From contig CM035170.1 in assembly GCA_020205615.1 (NCBI GenBank), positions 31,372,123 to 31,436,122 of the forward strand: a stretch of 64,000 bases of DNA, read 5' to 3'. The notes under the pieces are model-generated. The model was not told the origin of the DNA and did no database searches. It was given only the letters and a program-made list of their open reading frames with translations. This DNA is from Panax quinquefolius (Eukaryota; Streptophyta; Magnoliopsida; Apiales; Araliaceae). A program made the translations under genes and the position numbers. Below are positions 24,019-36,178 of this stretch, piece after piece (within the stretch, counting starts at the first letter, position 1; each line of letters opens with the position of its first letter).

Positions 24019-24314
24019 CCTTGTGGTGACACAACAAACTATATATAAATAAATAGGTAGACAACTTTTGTCAATTACATCAACTATGCAACTCCTTTTC
24101 TTTTTGCCTCTTAGATTATTTTGATCAAGTGGTGGCACATCCGAATCAAAATTATCCAAGTTAAGTCCGACCTAGCACTCTATATATTCAAAAAGAAAAT
24201 ATCATCCTTGTGGTGACACAACAAAACAATATTGTTCAATTTTCTTTATAAGCATCAAATGTGATAAATTAACATCTTAAATACTTAATACTTGCCTTGT
24301 GGTGACACAACAAA
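24019..24314 (-). repeat. Three spaced 20-bp repeats in element F leader
   Basis: CCTTGTGGTGACACAACAAA occurs at 24019-24038, 24206-24225 and 24295-24314, identical across all 20 positions while the sequence between is dissimilar. They lie between the PBS and gag in element orientation. Function unknown. Confidence 0.8.
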
Positions 24315-25079
24315 CTCTTATTAAATATTTAATACTCTATTAATTTTATCATGCTAGAAGACGACGTTCGATATTCCAAATATCTTTGAACGCTTAGAAC
24401 TTAATATAAAAAATTGAGGGGTTTGTTATTAATTTGTCTCATCTTGTTTAGCGCGCATTTATATATATATATAAATAATACGCATTATATTAATGAACAT
24501 GCGAAGCATGTTTGCATAATATATAATATATATAGTATAAGCATGCACATATAGAATACTATATTCTACCCGGATTGATTATGGACTTTTATTCTAGTTT
24601 GGTTCACTAGAGCCACCAAGTGAACCAAAAGGTCAAACCCTAGGGGGCAAGAAATAATATTTAAATATAACTATTACATTTAAACCCTGGCTCCATTACA
24701 AACGGTCTTCAAGCGCCTCCTTGCTCCTTGATCTCTAATTTTTCAAAATTAATTCTAACTATTCCTATTACAAAACTATTTAAAATAAATAGAAACCTTG
24801 ATCGCTGAGTCAAGGGAAGTACATAGGAGGAGATAGAATTTACATTCGAAAAAAATTAGAGAAGACGAGGCTGCAGAACCCCATTTAATAAAACCCATAC
24901 ATTCATGCATCCAACTAAAATAAAATCTAATCATATTGGTCAATAGTCCATAATCAATCTCATTTATTATCATACACATCATCATATGCATCAATAAATA
25001 ACATTCATCTTATGAATAATAAACATTTAATATATATATTGATATCATTTAATGGGCAAATTTAGTTAGTATAAAATCT

Positions 25080-25780
25080 ATTTTTGAATCAAAATAAACT
25101 CCTTTATTTTAATCCAAATTTAAATCAAAATAAAACTATTTTATTTTAATTTATCCTATTTTGAATAAAATAAACTATTTTATTTTAATCAAAATCTTAA
25201 TCAAAATAAACTCCTTTATTTTAATTAATTATGGAATCCAATTCCATGTAAAAAAAAAATTTATTAAAGGAAACACGGATTATCTTTCCTATTCACAAAT
25301 AAACTCCTTTATTTTGAATAATATGAAATCTTATTTCATATCTAAATAAACTCCTTTATTTAAGGAAACACGGATTTTCTTTCCTATTCACAAATAAACT
25401 CCTTTTATTTTGAATAATATGAAATCTTATTTCATATCTAAACAAACTCCTTTATTTAAGGAAACACGGATTTTCTTTCCTATTCACAAATAAACTCCTT
25501 TTATTTTGAATAATATGAAATCTTATTTCATATCTAAACAAACTCCTTTATTTAAGGAAAGATGGATTTACTTCCCTATTCACAAATAAACTCCTTTATT
25601 TTAGAAAAATAAAATCCAATTTCAACTCCAATTAGTTATCATGGAATCTAATTCCAACTCTAATTAGTTAGTATGAAATCTAATTTTAAAATTAAAATAA
25701 ACTTTTATTTTAATTATAAAATTATTAAAATAAAACTTTATATTTTAATATTAAAATAAAACTTTTATTTTAAAATTAAA
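25080..25780 (-). repeat. Tandem repeats in element F leader
   Basis: A unit of about 96 bp containing 'ggaaacacggattttctt' and 'attcacaaataaactcc' recurs with starts near 25291, 25386, 25482 and 25578, the last copy partial. Shorter 'aaataaactcctttatttt' units occur on both sides. An (AT)n run is at 25825-25850. No protein is encoded. Confidence 0.8.
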
Positions 25781-26259
25781 ATAAACTTTTTATTTTAATT
25801 ATATAATAATTAAGAATATTATATATATATATATATATATATAATATACTAACCGCGTTAATCCTTTTCCACGTGATTACTTGTAAAGCAGTATGTTTTC
25901 GTGATTGTGTGTATTATATATAAAGTAATCACTTCACAAATAACCAGGAGAATATTACATGAATTAGCACTTAGCAAAAACAACTCCCTGACTTCTCTCC
26001 TTGCGTGGCTGACATATAAACTTAAACATGTTGCTTTTTCAAAGGGGACAAATAAATAAATTCGGCACCCTTTTAACAAAAAGGTACACGTGCTATAAAA
26101 AAAAATATAGCAGGCCGGTTTTTTTTTTTTTTTTTTGATTTGCTTTTTTTTATTATTTATAATAAATTTTATACAATAAAATTATGCCCAATTAAATTGT
26201 TCTAAACACATATCAATATACATATCAAATTAAACAATTAATAATTCGCATAAAGGTTT

Positions 26260-26272
26260 GGCTCTGATGCCA
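26260..26272 (-). promoter_or_regulatory. Primer-binding site, element F
   Basis: The minus strand reads TGGCATCAGAGCC, one base from the LTR. This is the initiator tRNA-Met PBS (TGGTATCAGAGCC) with a single change. Confidence 0.85.
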
Positions 26273-26273
26273 C

Positions 26274-28157
26274 TGTTAGGTTTGTAATATTCATGTGCGT
26301 AATCAAATTGCATAAAAAGTGCGAAAACGTGTAAAATCAGAGTTTAAAAATTTTTACAAACCATATACCCGGATCACCCTTTATGCACAATTATTAATTA
26401 AACGAAAAGATAAAGAATAAAATCATACCCTTGAAGATCGAGGCTTCCTCGTGTACAAGTTCACCTCTAAATCCTTTCGCTTCAACTTGAATCTACCGGG
26501 GTTTTGTTCCTTCCTTTGATCAACGTTAGCCACCCATATGTTTGGCCTCTGAGAGGTGATCCACCAAGGAAAAATAAAATTCAAGAAGATGGGTATTGGC
26601 TCAAACCCTAGTTTTTCCTATCTCAGATAGAAAAAGGGCGTACTCTCCAACTATTGGAAATAACGTATGTTGTAAAAGTCAACAACCCCCACACCCATAA
26701 TAAGACCCCTCTTATTTATAGATGTGGGCAACCCACCTTAACAATTAAGGAATTGGGATTTATTTAATTAATTAAATTCTTTTAATTAATTAAGCTCCTA
26801 ATCTTATTAGGGATAATTAATTAAACTCCTTTAACTAATTTTCCTTCCTAATCCAATTAGGAATAAATGAGAGTACTTATATTAAATTAATTCCTAAACT
26901 CTTTTAGAAATTAAAATAATAATAATAATTGTAATAATATTAATAAGACTCCTCTTATTAATTTATATTTAATATTTCTAAAATATTAAATAATAATATT
27001 AAGCTATTTAATTTATTCTATCACCATAGATTAAATTAAATATACTTAACATATTATTTCGATTATGCCATTAACTTCTTAAATAATTATTCTTCCTTTT
27101 ATGGTGTGACCCTTTAGGTTCTCCATATTAAACCTATTGTGAATAAATCAATTAGAACAATTCTAATCTTATTTAAATAAATAAATTAAACAATTAATTT
27201 ATTTAAATAAATAATATTTATTCTACAATAGGATAAGCCTCCCCTAGCGATTAACGACTTTCCGTATAATATAGATTTCAACATTAATGATAAAAGAACC
27301 TTTGAGTAAATAGTTACCGTATAATTCAATCCTTCCACCATACAATATCCCAATTAAATATAAGACATGGAATTATCATTAAGTCTTATTTTATTTAATT
27401 ATATGTATTTCGACTCTTAAATGCACAACACCAAATAATGCAAATTAGAAACTCCTTTCTAATTTCATTCTGCCTTGACCAAGGACTACTGGGTTGTCAT
27501 TTATCGAATCACATAGTACATTTCTCTTCTTTTATTAGAAGTGGTAGATTCTTTATTGATCATACATTATCTCCATATACAACTTATTATACCCAAGCAT
27601 ACCCTTTGATATACCCTAAGGGTCTTAAGGAATAAGTCAAAGTATAACTCATCATACACAAGATACTATGATGATCTCAAGTCCAAGGATTACTTGTACT
27701 ACTATCACTACAGAATTCCTATCGACAGCAAATAAAACTCCATTAGGTATTCCTTAGCGAGCCAATGCTCAAAGAACTTATTCTCTAATAAGCACCTACA
27801 TACTTGCTTTAGTGTCTCCACACAAATGATCATGAGATCAATCATCCTCATCCAATGAGCAAGCAACGTATGTACCAATCTATCCGGATTCACTAATCCC
27901 CAATTTAGTAATCCAATGATTGGGAACTATTTTAGTTTTAAGCTTTCTAAGAATTTAGATCTCATTAGAATGATCATCATCATTATTCTAAAAGAGTTGC
28001 TTAAAACTATGGGTTTATCACATATTATAAAACAGCATCATGTAGATAATTAAAAGCCTTTAATAAATTAATACTTTTTATTAATAAATGAATAAGATTG
28101 TTACAAAGTATATGCTTTATCATCAAACATGATTGGCTTGTGTTCATACTACTTTCA
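26274..28157 (-). repeat. Element F 5' LTR
   Basis: 1884 bp, the right copy and therefore the 5' LTR. It is bounded by the PBS on its left and the TSD gtatg on its right. No coding content. Confidence 0.9.
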
Positions 28158-28162
28158 GTATG

Positions 28163-28545
28163 TTCAACCGAGGGAACACAACCAGGGTCATACCGGTGGT
28201 AGCGGTCATCGGAGCAATGACAACTAGAGGGAAGAAAAGCATTCAGACAAAAGCGGAAACCACTCTGGTGGTAATCGTGGCCGTGATAATAGAAGGAGCG
28301 AGTCGGGAGGAGATTTCAAAAGGAGAAGGTACAACAATGATAGCGTAAAGACGCCAAAGACCAACATCAATCGCTTTGGGGGAGAGAACGACCACCGGTC
28401 GTATGTTACTAATGCGGGAAAGAGGGACACATCGACCCAAACTGCCCACAACAATCCAAGGTGTGTTATAACTGTGGAAAGGAATGTCATATAGCTAGAG
28501 ATTGTCTAGTTGCAAAACCAAGTTCAACAGGGATGGTGACTCCAA
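28163..28545 (+). pseudogene. Element A gag, 3' part with CCHC zinc knuckle
   Basis: Directly after F's TSD the gag resumes with a basic, Gly/Asn/Arg-rich linker in shifting frames (QPREHNQGHTGGSGHRSN, then GRDNRRSESGGDFKRRRYNN). An intact CX2CX4HX4C knuckle (CYNCGKECHIARDC) lies at 28464-28505. In this family the knuckle binds genomic RNA during packaging. From 28461 the frame is open into the protease. Confidence 0.88.
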
Positions 28546-28549
28546 AGGT

Positions 28550-28988
28550 TGTCCCGGACAAGTTAAAGTCGGTGGTTCCTGGAAGGGCGTTTCTCGTGAC
28601 TGCCCAAAACGCGAGGAACCCAAACGAGGTGATCACGGGTAAGATATTCTTGAACTCTTGCGAAGTTTATACCTTACTAGATACCGATTCTACCCATTCT
28701 TTTATCTCTTCTGCTTGTGCTCAACGTTTAAACTTGACTTCGGAGAAATTAGACTTTGATTTATCAGTGGAGGCTCCGTTGGGTGAAACTTTCGTTACAT
28801 CCACAGTTTATAAATCTTGCATGATCCAAGTTGGCACTATCACATTTCCTGTTGATCTTATCTCTTTAAAGATACTTGCTTTTGATGTGATTTTAGGAAT
28901 TGATTGGTTAACCACTCATCATGTCAAAATTAATTGTTTTCGTAAGGTTGTTAGTTTTCATATTCCTAACCAACCCATCCATACTTAA
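28550..28988 (+). pseudogene. Element A aspartic protease, catalytic Gly changed
   Basis: An uninterrupted frame carries GRAFLVTAQNARNPNEVITG, the active-site region LLDTDSTHSFIS (near 28675-28710), the flap-like PLGETFVTSTVYKSC and the C-terminal ILAFDVILGIDWLTTHH. Relatives have DTGSTHSF; here Gly is Asp. That change alone should abolish activity. The frame ends at 28988, short of the RT. Confidence 0.9.
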
Positions 28989-29142
28989 TTCAAACAACTA
29001 AACCACTAAAATCACCACTATCATATCAAGCCATAAAGCTATTCGTTTATTAAAAATGGATATCAAGCTTTCTTAGCCCATGTTATGGATTTGAACAAAG
29101 ACAAGTCGATTTGAATAATATTTCATTGTTAGAGAATTTCCG

Positions 29143-29900
29143 ATGTATTTCTCAAGAACTTCCTTGCCTACCCCGAACGTGATGTTGAATTCTTTATTGA
29201 CCTTGAACCGCACAAAACCCATTTCTAAAACCCCATATCGAATGGCTCCTATTAAACTTCAGGAGTTAAAAGTCCAACTACAGGAATTGTTAGACATAGG
29301 TTTCATTCGTCCTAGTACATCTCCTTGGGGTTCTCCTATTTTATTTGTAAAGAAGAAAGACGGGAGTATGCGACTTTATATTGACTACCGAGAATTAAAC
29401 CATGTCACCATCAAGAATAGGTATCCACTACCTCGCATTGATGACCTGTTTGACTAGTTGCAAGGAGCACAATTCTTTTCAAAGATCGATCTTCGTTCTG
29501 GATATCATCAGTTGAAGATTAAAACTGAGGATATTCCAAAGACTGCCTTCAGAACTAATGCTCCTGCTGCCTCCAAAAATGGGTATTATGAATTCTTAGT
29601 CATATCTTTTGGATTGACTAATGCTCCTGTTGCTTTCATGGATATGATGAACCGTGTGTTTAAAGAATACTTGGATCAGTTCGTTGTTGTCTTTATTGAT
29701 GACATCGTCATCTATTCCAAACGCCGTGAAGATCATGAGCACCATTTGAAGCTGGTACTATAAAGGCTTCGTGATAACAAGTTGTATGCCAAGTTGAAAA
29801 AATACGAGTTCTGGCTTGAGAAAGTAGCATTCCTTGGACACGTGGTGTCAAAACATGGAGTATCTGTCGACCCGACGAAGATTGAAGCCATACAAAGTTG
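29143..29900 (+). pseudogene. Element A reverse transcriptase remnant
   Basis: The blocks [76 protein letters not shown] and [14 protein letters not shown] (FIDD at 29692-29703) are all present and largely collinear. Two in-frame stops, TAG at 29455-29457 and TAA at 29761-29763, stand where relatives have Gln (CAG/CAA), so single C-to-T changes explain both. A one-base frameshift near 29898 leads into the connection segment. Far better preserved than E's copy. Confidence 0.92.
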
Positions 29901-30531
29901 GGACAACCAAAGTCGGTGACCGAAGTACGTAGCTTTCTGGGCTTAGCTGGTTATTATCGGAGATCCGTGGAAGGATTTTCTCGAATTGTTACTCCGTTAA
30001 CTCAGCTAACTCATAAAGATATAAAATTCAGTTGGAACGAGGATTGCGAGAAGAGTTTTCAAGAACTCAAGAAAAGACTCATTTTGGCACTTGTTCTGAC
30101 AATACCATCTGGTTCGGATGGATTTATTATCTACAGCGATGCTTCAGGCAAAAGGGTTAGGATGTGTTCGCATGCAACATGAGAAAGTCATAGCCTATGC
30201 TTCACGACAACTCAAAGAATATGAAAGGAATTATCCTACTCATGATCTAGAGTTGGCAGCAGTCGTATTCGCATTGAAAATTTGGAGACACTACTTGTAT
30301 GGGGAGAAAGTGGAGATTTATACCAACCATAAAAGCCTCAAATATTTCTTCACCCAAAAAGAACTCAACATGCGGCAACGACGTTGGCTTGAACTATTGA
30401 AAGATTACGATCACACCATCCAATATCATCCTAGAAAAGTAAACGTGGTAGCTGACGCATTAAGTAGAAGATCATATGCGTTTACGAGTGCGACGTTGTT
30501 AACACAAAAACCCATTTCGTATAACTTATAA
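29898..30531 (+). pseudogene. Element A RNase H
   Basis: VRSFLGLAGYYRR, LTQLTHKDIKFSWNEDCEKS and [11 protein letters not shown] (with the catalytic Asp) are read up to about 30150. A frameshift then moves to the frame with [64 protein letters not shown] and [12 protein letters not shown]. All RNase H landmarks are present; only the frameshift disables it. Confidence 0.9.
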
Positions 30532-31095
30532 ATGATGAAGATAGAGTTAAAGACTCTAAGGACCCACGTGAAGATAACGAATATACGAGTAGAATCGACT
30601 TTAATCGATAACGTTAAAGCCGCTCAAGCTACAGACCTGGAGCTGATGAATATAAAGAAGAAGGTGCAAGAATGCGTTATTCTAGAAGTAAGAGTCGATG
30701 AAGAGAAGAAAGCTCAAGCCTTCGATTTATTAGAAATCCTCGATCGAGTAGGAACTGTGGCCTATAGACTCGCCTTAACGCTAAGTATGTCGCGTGTTCA
30801 TAATGTTTTTCACGTATCGATGTTACGTAAATATGTGGATGACCCGAATCATATTATTGCGTTAGAACCAGACGAGATAGCTGTAGATTTAACGTACGAG
30901 GAGGTACCTGTCAAGATATTGGATAGGAAAGAGCATGTCTTACGAACAAAGGTTATACCACAAGTTAAAGTTTTGTGGAGGAACCATGCTATTGAAGAAA
31001 TGATCTGGGAGTTGGAATCAGAAATGAAAGCGAGGTACCCTCACCTTTTCGAAACACCATGTACGTATGTCAATTTCGAGGATGAAATTTCATAA
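30532..31095 (+). pseudogene. Element A Pol C-terminus, integrase deleted
   Basis: A 187-codon open frame starts in the linker after RNase H (IELKTLRTHVKITNIRVEST, LELMNIKKKVQE). Near 30735 it passes directly to LEILDRVGTVAYRLALTLS, MSRVHNVFHVSMLRKYVDDP, DLTYEEVPVKILDRKEHVLR, VKVLWRNHAIEEMIWELESE and ARYPHLFE. Compared with E (9545-10555), about 1 kb holding the zinc domain and the DDE core of integrase is missing, yet the frame stays open. The remaining tail is the chromodomain-like part. It ends NFEDEIS just before the PPT. Confidence 0.9.
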
Positions 31096-31106
31096 GGAGG
31101 GGAGGT
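31094..31106 (+). promoter_or_regulatory. Polypurine tract, element A
   Basis: AAGGAGGGGAGGT abuts the 3' LTR and overlaps the final stop codon of pol. Confidence 0.88.
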
Positions 31107-33569
31107 TGTAAGACCCCAACTTATTATAAATAAAAATTGAATTTTCTCTATTTATTATTGTGAATAATAAGGTGATAATTTGATATAATACTTTGGTTAT
31201 GGGTAAAATGTGAAAATTTTACAAAATAAGTAAGTGGTTATAAAATAATCATTGTTGTCGGGGAAAATTCATTTGCTCGTGGAATATTCTTGTTGTCGGG
31301 GAATATTCATACGACAGCGCAGTCATTTGTGGTCCCCATAACAGAATAATTATCGGATGAAGAAAACGACAAGTTTGAGTTTCTATAAATAACTGCAGTA
31401 GTAGTTATTCTGGTCAACACCGTTGGAATACACGGTGGTTAAAATACGATGTCTGGCGTGGTTGCACAGTAGCACACGGTATTGCACAGTATTGTTGAAT
31501 TATTAATCCTTAAGTAAGAAGGCACTACTCAATAATTATCACAAGAGTGAATTCTTTCAATATTTTATTTTATTGATTCAATAATTGTTGCGTTGATATT
31601 TTATATTATTGTTGTTCAATAATTGTCAATTTTGCGATATCTCCATTATCAAATCAATAATTCATATTATTTGAATAATATTATTAGATAGCATTATTGG
31701 CAATGTCTAGAAAGTTCTGTCAAGGAGAGGTTTGGTCACCTAATTGCACGCCAGTAAGAAAAAATCCTTATTGAAAAGCCCCCTCTTTCCTGGGAACAGT
31801 CTGGTTATCATAAATGTGATTCTGTAATATTATTTGTGAATAATTAATTATTGATTCATATGATAAGGAAATATTTATTTTATGTAGATATAAATGATGG
31901 ATTTATTTATGTGGTTATTAATGAAGGAATTAATGCTGAGATGTTTTATCAGTTTTTTGTCGGATTGGAGGTATTAAAAATTATCCGTTGGTGGATTTCA
32001 GATATTTTTCTATTTGGAATTTAGAAAAACTCAAAGCTACAAAGTTGTAGAGAATTCGATTTCGTGTGGAATGGACACAAAATTCGTATTTTTCTGATAA
32101 ACGGGCTATTTTCTATGAATTATTAAAGTTTCTGATTATTGTTTAAATGATAAAACATTTTAGAAAATTCTAGAATTGGTTGGTGAGAAATGTGATCAAT
32201 TGAATTTCAAATGTGGTGGGTTGCAATAGTAACATGTAAAGCCATCAGGTAGCAGGTTAGTCTTCTATGGCGTTCTAAGCATTTTCCTATAAATAGGGTG
32301 CTTAGTTAGAATTGAAAATCACACCAGAATTCATAAGTTTTCTCTCTTTCTCTCTCTATATTGTCGACCGTATTCTTGTGAGTATTTTGATACTTTGAGT
32401 GTTGCTATACGGTGCAAGTTCCTTCAGCACTATATCCAGTATTCCAGCAAGAAGTATTATCTTTTCGAGGTAAGGGATGTTATTTCTTCTTAAATGATAT
32501 TATTTTTCTTCAATATCATTATGCCGAAATATTGGTTTAAACTTTTTATCAAATTTGGAACTTTTTGTGTCGGGGTTACTATTCACGTATACTGGCCTTT
32601 ATTCACGAATCTGCACTATTCAATAGAAAAATGAAATTTTCTTCTTTTTGTCCAAGATGTCTATTATGGTTACTATCTTTGATTGTATCCATGTTTTGAT
32701 CTTTATTCTTGAATTTTGCTTCAAAATGGGTTATTATGGAGTATTATTGATCTTGGATAAACTGTTATACGAATCATTACTATTTGTCCTTCTGTTTCAC
32801 TGGATTCATTTTTTTTAAAATATTTTTCATCATCCTCAGTCCTAAATGATGATATTACTAAATATCTTTGGCTCAGAGTGTAAAAGATGAATGATTAACT
32901 GATGAATATCTTTGGCCCGTAGTGCGAAGATGAACAGGTGTTGAGATGAACATGACCAACTGGTGATACAAATGAATATCTTTGGCCTGTAGTACAAAGA
33001 TGAATATTGATTAAAGATGTATATTGATTGTTGTTACAGGGATAAAATTGATGATGGACTTTTAAATCTTAGAAGATAGTAGAACTCATTCTCTACTTGA
33101 CTCTTCTAATGGATTCATTGCTTCATTTGCAATTGTAGATCTAAAACTTGTTGTCTATTAAATTTTATCATTTTTCCTATTGAAGACTAAAGATAATTTG
33201 TTGTATATTATCTTAGTCATAATATTCTTCTATGGGCTAGTTGAGCTCACCATTTTCCTTTTTGTTCCATTTTTCTCGGGAGGTGAGAACATAAAGCAGA
33301 AACTAGTCGGGTGCTGAGTGATGGTTCTAGAAAGATGTTTTAGCGATCCTCACTATTTCAGTAAAATAGTGTTTGAATAATTGTAATGAGGACTTATTTG
33401 AGTGTGGATATTGTCTAGAAGATAATATTTGTATTTAAACTCACGAAGATGTGTTGTCATTTTTTTACCACAACAATTGTATTATTGAAGTTGTAGTTTG
33501 CTTTCTGTACCATGTATTTGGCGACTCAGAATGGGTTGGATGGAATGGACCTATTTTGGGGTCATCAAA
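31107..33569 (+). repeat. Element A 3' LTR
   Basis: About 2463 bp, homologous to 617-3071. The TATA box is at 32288-32295 and the hairpin array at 32860-33006. The terminal CACA of the 5' copy reads CAAA here. The TSD actaa follows at 33570-33574. Confidence 0.9.
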
Positions 33570-36148
33570 ACTAACCTTAACATTATAGAAATACCCCTTA
33601 GATAAACAAAAAGGGTTTACAATATAATACAACATAATAATAATACTGTTCATTATACTACTCTAGCATCTTGCCTTTGCCTTTGTTCTTCTTTGACCCG
33701 CTGGCCTCTTCGTTCCTAGCTGAAATGTTTTATTTATAGCAAGGGTGAGAAACTAGTTTGCCCGCAAGTTAAGACATACAATAAAGGTATATGAATCAAC
33801 AAAAATAGACTATCTATTTTGAGAGAATGAAACCAAAGTTCGGTGAACTTTGAAATAGCTGAACAAATAGTAAATCAATAACAAGTCTTCTCATATTCTA
33901 GACAACACAATATTTTGATAATGAAAGACTAAACGCTTTCAAGGTTTCTACGAATTTCTATTGAATAATCAAGAATCAATTCTACGCAATAACAAAGTGG
34001 AATGTTTTCCAGATTTATGCTGAGCGATCTCACCAGATCTTTGAACTTATTTTCTCGGGTATCTATCAAAGATTTACTTTGATACATACATAGGAGTATC
34101 AAATAACCATAAAGATTAAATCATACCCCTCTGCAAGTACTTAGAGCCGACCAACTCCTTGTACCCTATATTATGCATAATACTTAACAGTGTGCAATGG
34201 TCGAATATACGACCTAAAATGTTCCCTTTATATAAAAGGTTGTTCTTCTCAGTCTTAGAATCAAGATTTTGATTTAACAACGAAATAATGTGATTTCAAA
34301 TTCTACTTACTTATCGATCTAGCCGAAATAATTTGCATCAATCTATCAATAACAATTGAATTCTTTTCTCAAATTTATCAAGTTCTAACAAATGTTCGTC
34401 TAGTCAGAATAACTAGCTAAGACATTTCTCAACATAATTTGACAATAAACAGGAATTATCTGTACTGTTAATTCTATTTTCTACGAATATGAATATCTAA
34501 CAACAATAATTCTATGAATATATATTTTTCGAATCAATAATTCAATTTGAATTATTAAACATGCACTAACTGTGATTTAATCAACAATAAATCCCTGGAT
34601 ATCGTATAATTAGCAATAATTAACCATTATAATAATTGAATGAATATAACTCAAGGTTGAGTTAGGCAACTTGCCTTCCGCGTTGATTACAACTACACAA
34701 TATAATTAACTGCGTTCGTAAGACCTATAATCAACAATGTCGGTCTCATAATTAGCACAATCATTTATAACACGTAACACTGTATTTTACAGTCAAACTT
34801 CTCCTAGACACATTACCACATAGCCACATTAGTGTTTATAACCTATATAAACACTTAACAAGTCTAACTAGTTCGGTCTAGTTGGACTTCGATCCATTCT
34901 CGGTGTTCTGGTCACCCTATCCGACAATTAACACATTGATTATCAATTAAACTTGGTCTTTAAGCTTCAATATTATTTTAGATAAGTCAAATATTGTTTA
35001 TAATATTTTTCAGAAACTTTTAATAATTTATAAACAATTATTATAATTTATAATAATTTTTCAAACACTTAAATCATTTTTAAATGATTTAATTATCTAA
35101 TAATCTTATCATTATTAATATTTAATAATATAAAAATATTAATAACATACTTGTCAAAATATTAAAGTTATTTTTATAACTTCAAATATTTTAAATCATT
35201 AATATTCTACTTAAATGATTTTTAAAATAATTAAAATTATTTTTAAACCATCACCATTAATATTTAAATATTAATGAAATTATCATCAAATATTAAAAGT
35301 AATTAATTATCACTTAAAATATTTTTAATTCATTTTTCTCATTTTTAAATGATTTGTAAATCAATAAAACCATTTTTAATTAATTTATTTAATTTAATAA
35401 TTAAATAAATCTAATAACATTAATATTAATTTATTAATGAAAATTCTCCAAAAATATTAAAAATTATATTTTATAATTTAAAATATTTTCTAACACTTTA
35501 TTCTTATTTAAAATGATTTTTAAATTAATAATATTATTTTTATCTAATTTATTTAATTTAATAATTAAATAAATCTAATATCATTAATATTAATTTACTA
35601 ATAAAAATTCTCCAAAAATATTTAAAGTTGTATTTTATAACTCAAAATATTTTTAAATACATTATTCTTATTTAAAATGATTTTTCATAATATTAAATCA
35701 TTTTTTCTCTAATTTATTTAATACACTAATTAAATAAATTAAATACCTCTAATATTTAAATAATTAGAAATATTAAAGAAAAATATCCTAATTGGTCAAA
35801 AATTATTTTCATAATTTAAAATAATTTTTAATAATTTTTATAATTTATTTTCTATTTTTAATTAATTACCTAAATTCGTAAATTAAAAAAATCAAAATCG
35901 TCATTTATAGGTCTTTAGCGACACAAAAAGCGTCATTGTTGGTGTTCTTGAGCTCAAGAACAACGACGATAATGTAAGTCGAGGGTTTTAGTTTGACCAC
36001 TTGTAATTCTCGGATTAATCATGTTTTAGGCAATGTTAAACACTGATCATGTAGTGTTTATGTAACGCTACATGGATCAATCATCATCTCTGTCATACAA
36101 TAAATCAACTAGGAGATCTGGACTTGCAAACCTACTGTTAGATGCCAC

Positions 36149-36178
36149 CTGGGTTTTCTGGGTAACCCAGAAACCCAG
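36149..36178. repeat. 30-bp inverted repeat in solo LTR D
   Basis: ctgggttttctgggt is followed by its near-perfect complement, with one unpaired t. Weaker versions of the 'ttctgggttaccc' motif occur at 15860-15880 and 16280-16295 in solo LTR B, so the motif is characteristic of this LTR group. Function unknown. Confidence 0.65.

Larger units (their letters stand above)
18927..28157 (-). mobile_element. Element F: degenerate Ty1/copia with 1.9-kb LTRs
   Basis: LTRs at 18927-20816 and 26274-28157 start TGTTAGGTTT and end CTTTCA, with a perfect TSD gtatg at 18922-18926 and 28158-28162. Read on the minus strand, a PBS (26260-26272) follows the right LTR and a PPT-like GTGCAAGTGGGAGAT precedes the left one. 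The interior holds a long repeat-rich leader, then remnants of gag, integrase, RT and RNase H in the Ty1/copia order (IN before RT). All are broken by stops and frameshifts, and part of RT is deleted. Confidence 0.9.
617..33569 (+). mobile_element. Element A: Ty3/gypsy (Tekay/Del-like chromovirus), nested and internally deleted
   Basis: Related LTRs (617-3071, 31107-33569) flank a PBS for initiator tRNA-Met at 3074-3085, gag-pol remnants on the plus strand and a PPT at 31094-31106. The TSD is actaa at 612-616 and 33570-33574. B (with E inside) interrupts the leader and F interrupts gag. Removing these and one copy of each TSD leaves about 8.8 kb. Compared with the 9.96-kb relative E, A lacks nearly all of integrase. 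Clade assignment rests on domain order PR-RT-RH-(IN) and on a C-terminal VKVLWRNH..EE segment like the degenerate chromodomain of Tekay/Del elements. Confidence 0.9.

Noticed and set aside
25265..25620. CRISPR-like regular repeats
   Set aside because: The 96-bp units are tandem without distinct spacers and sit in a plant copia leader; the genome is eukaryotic.
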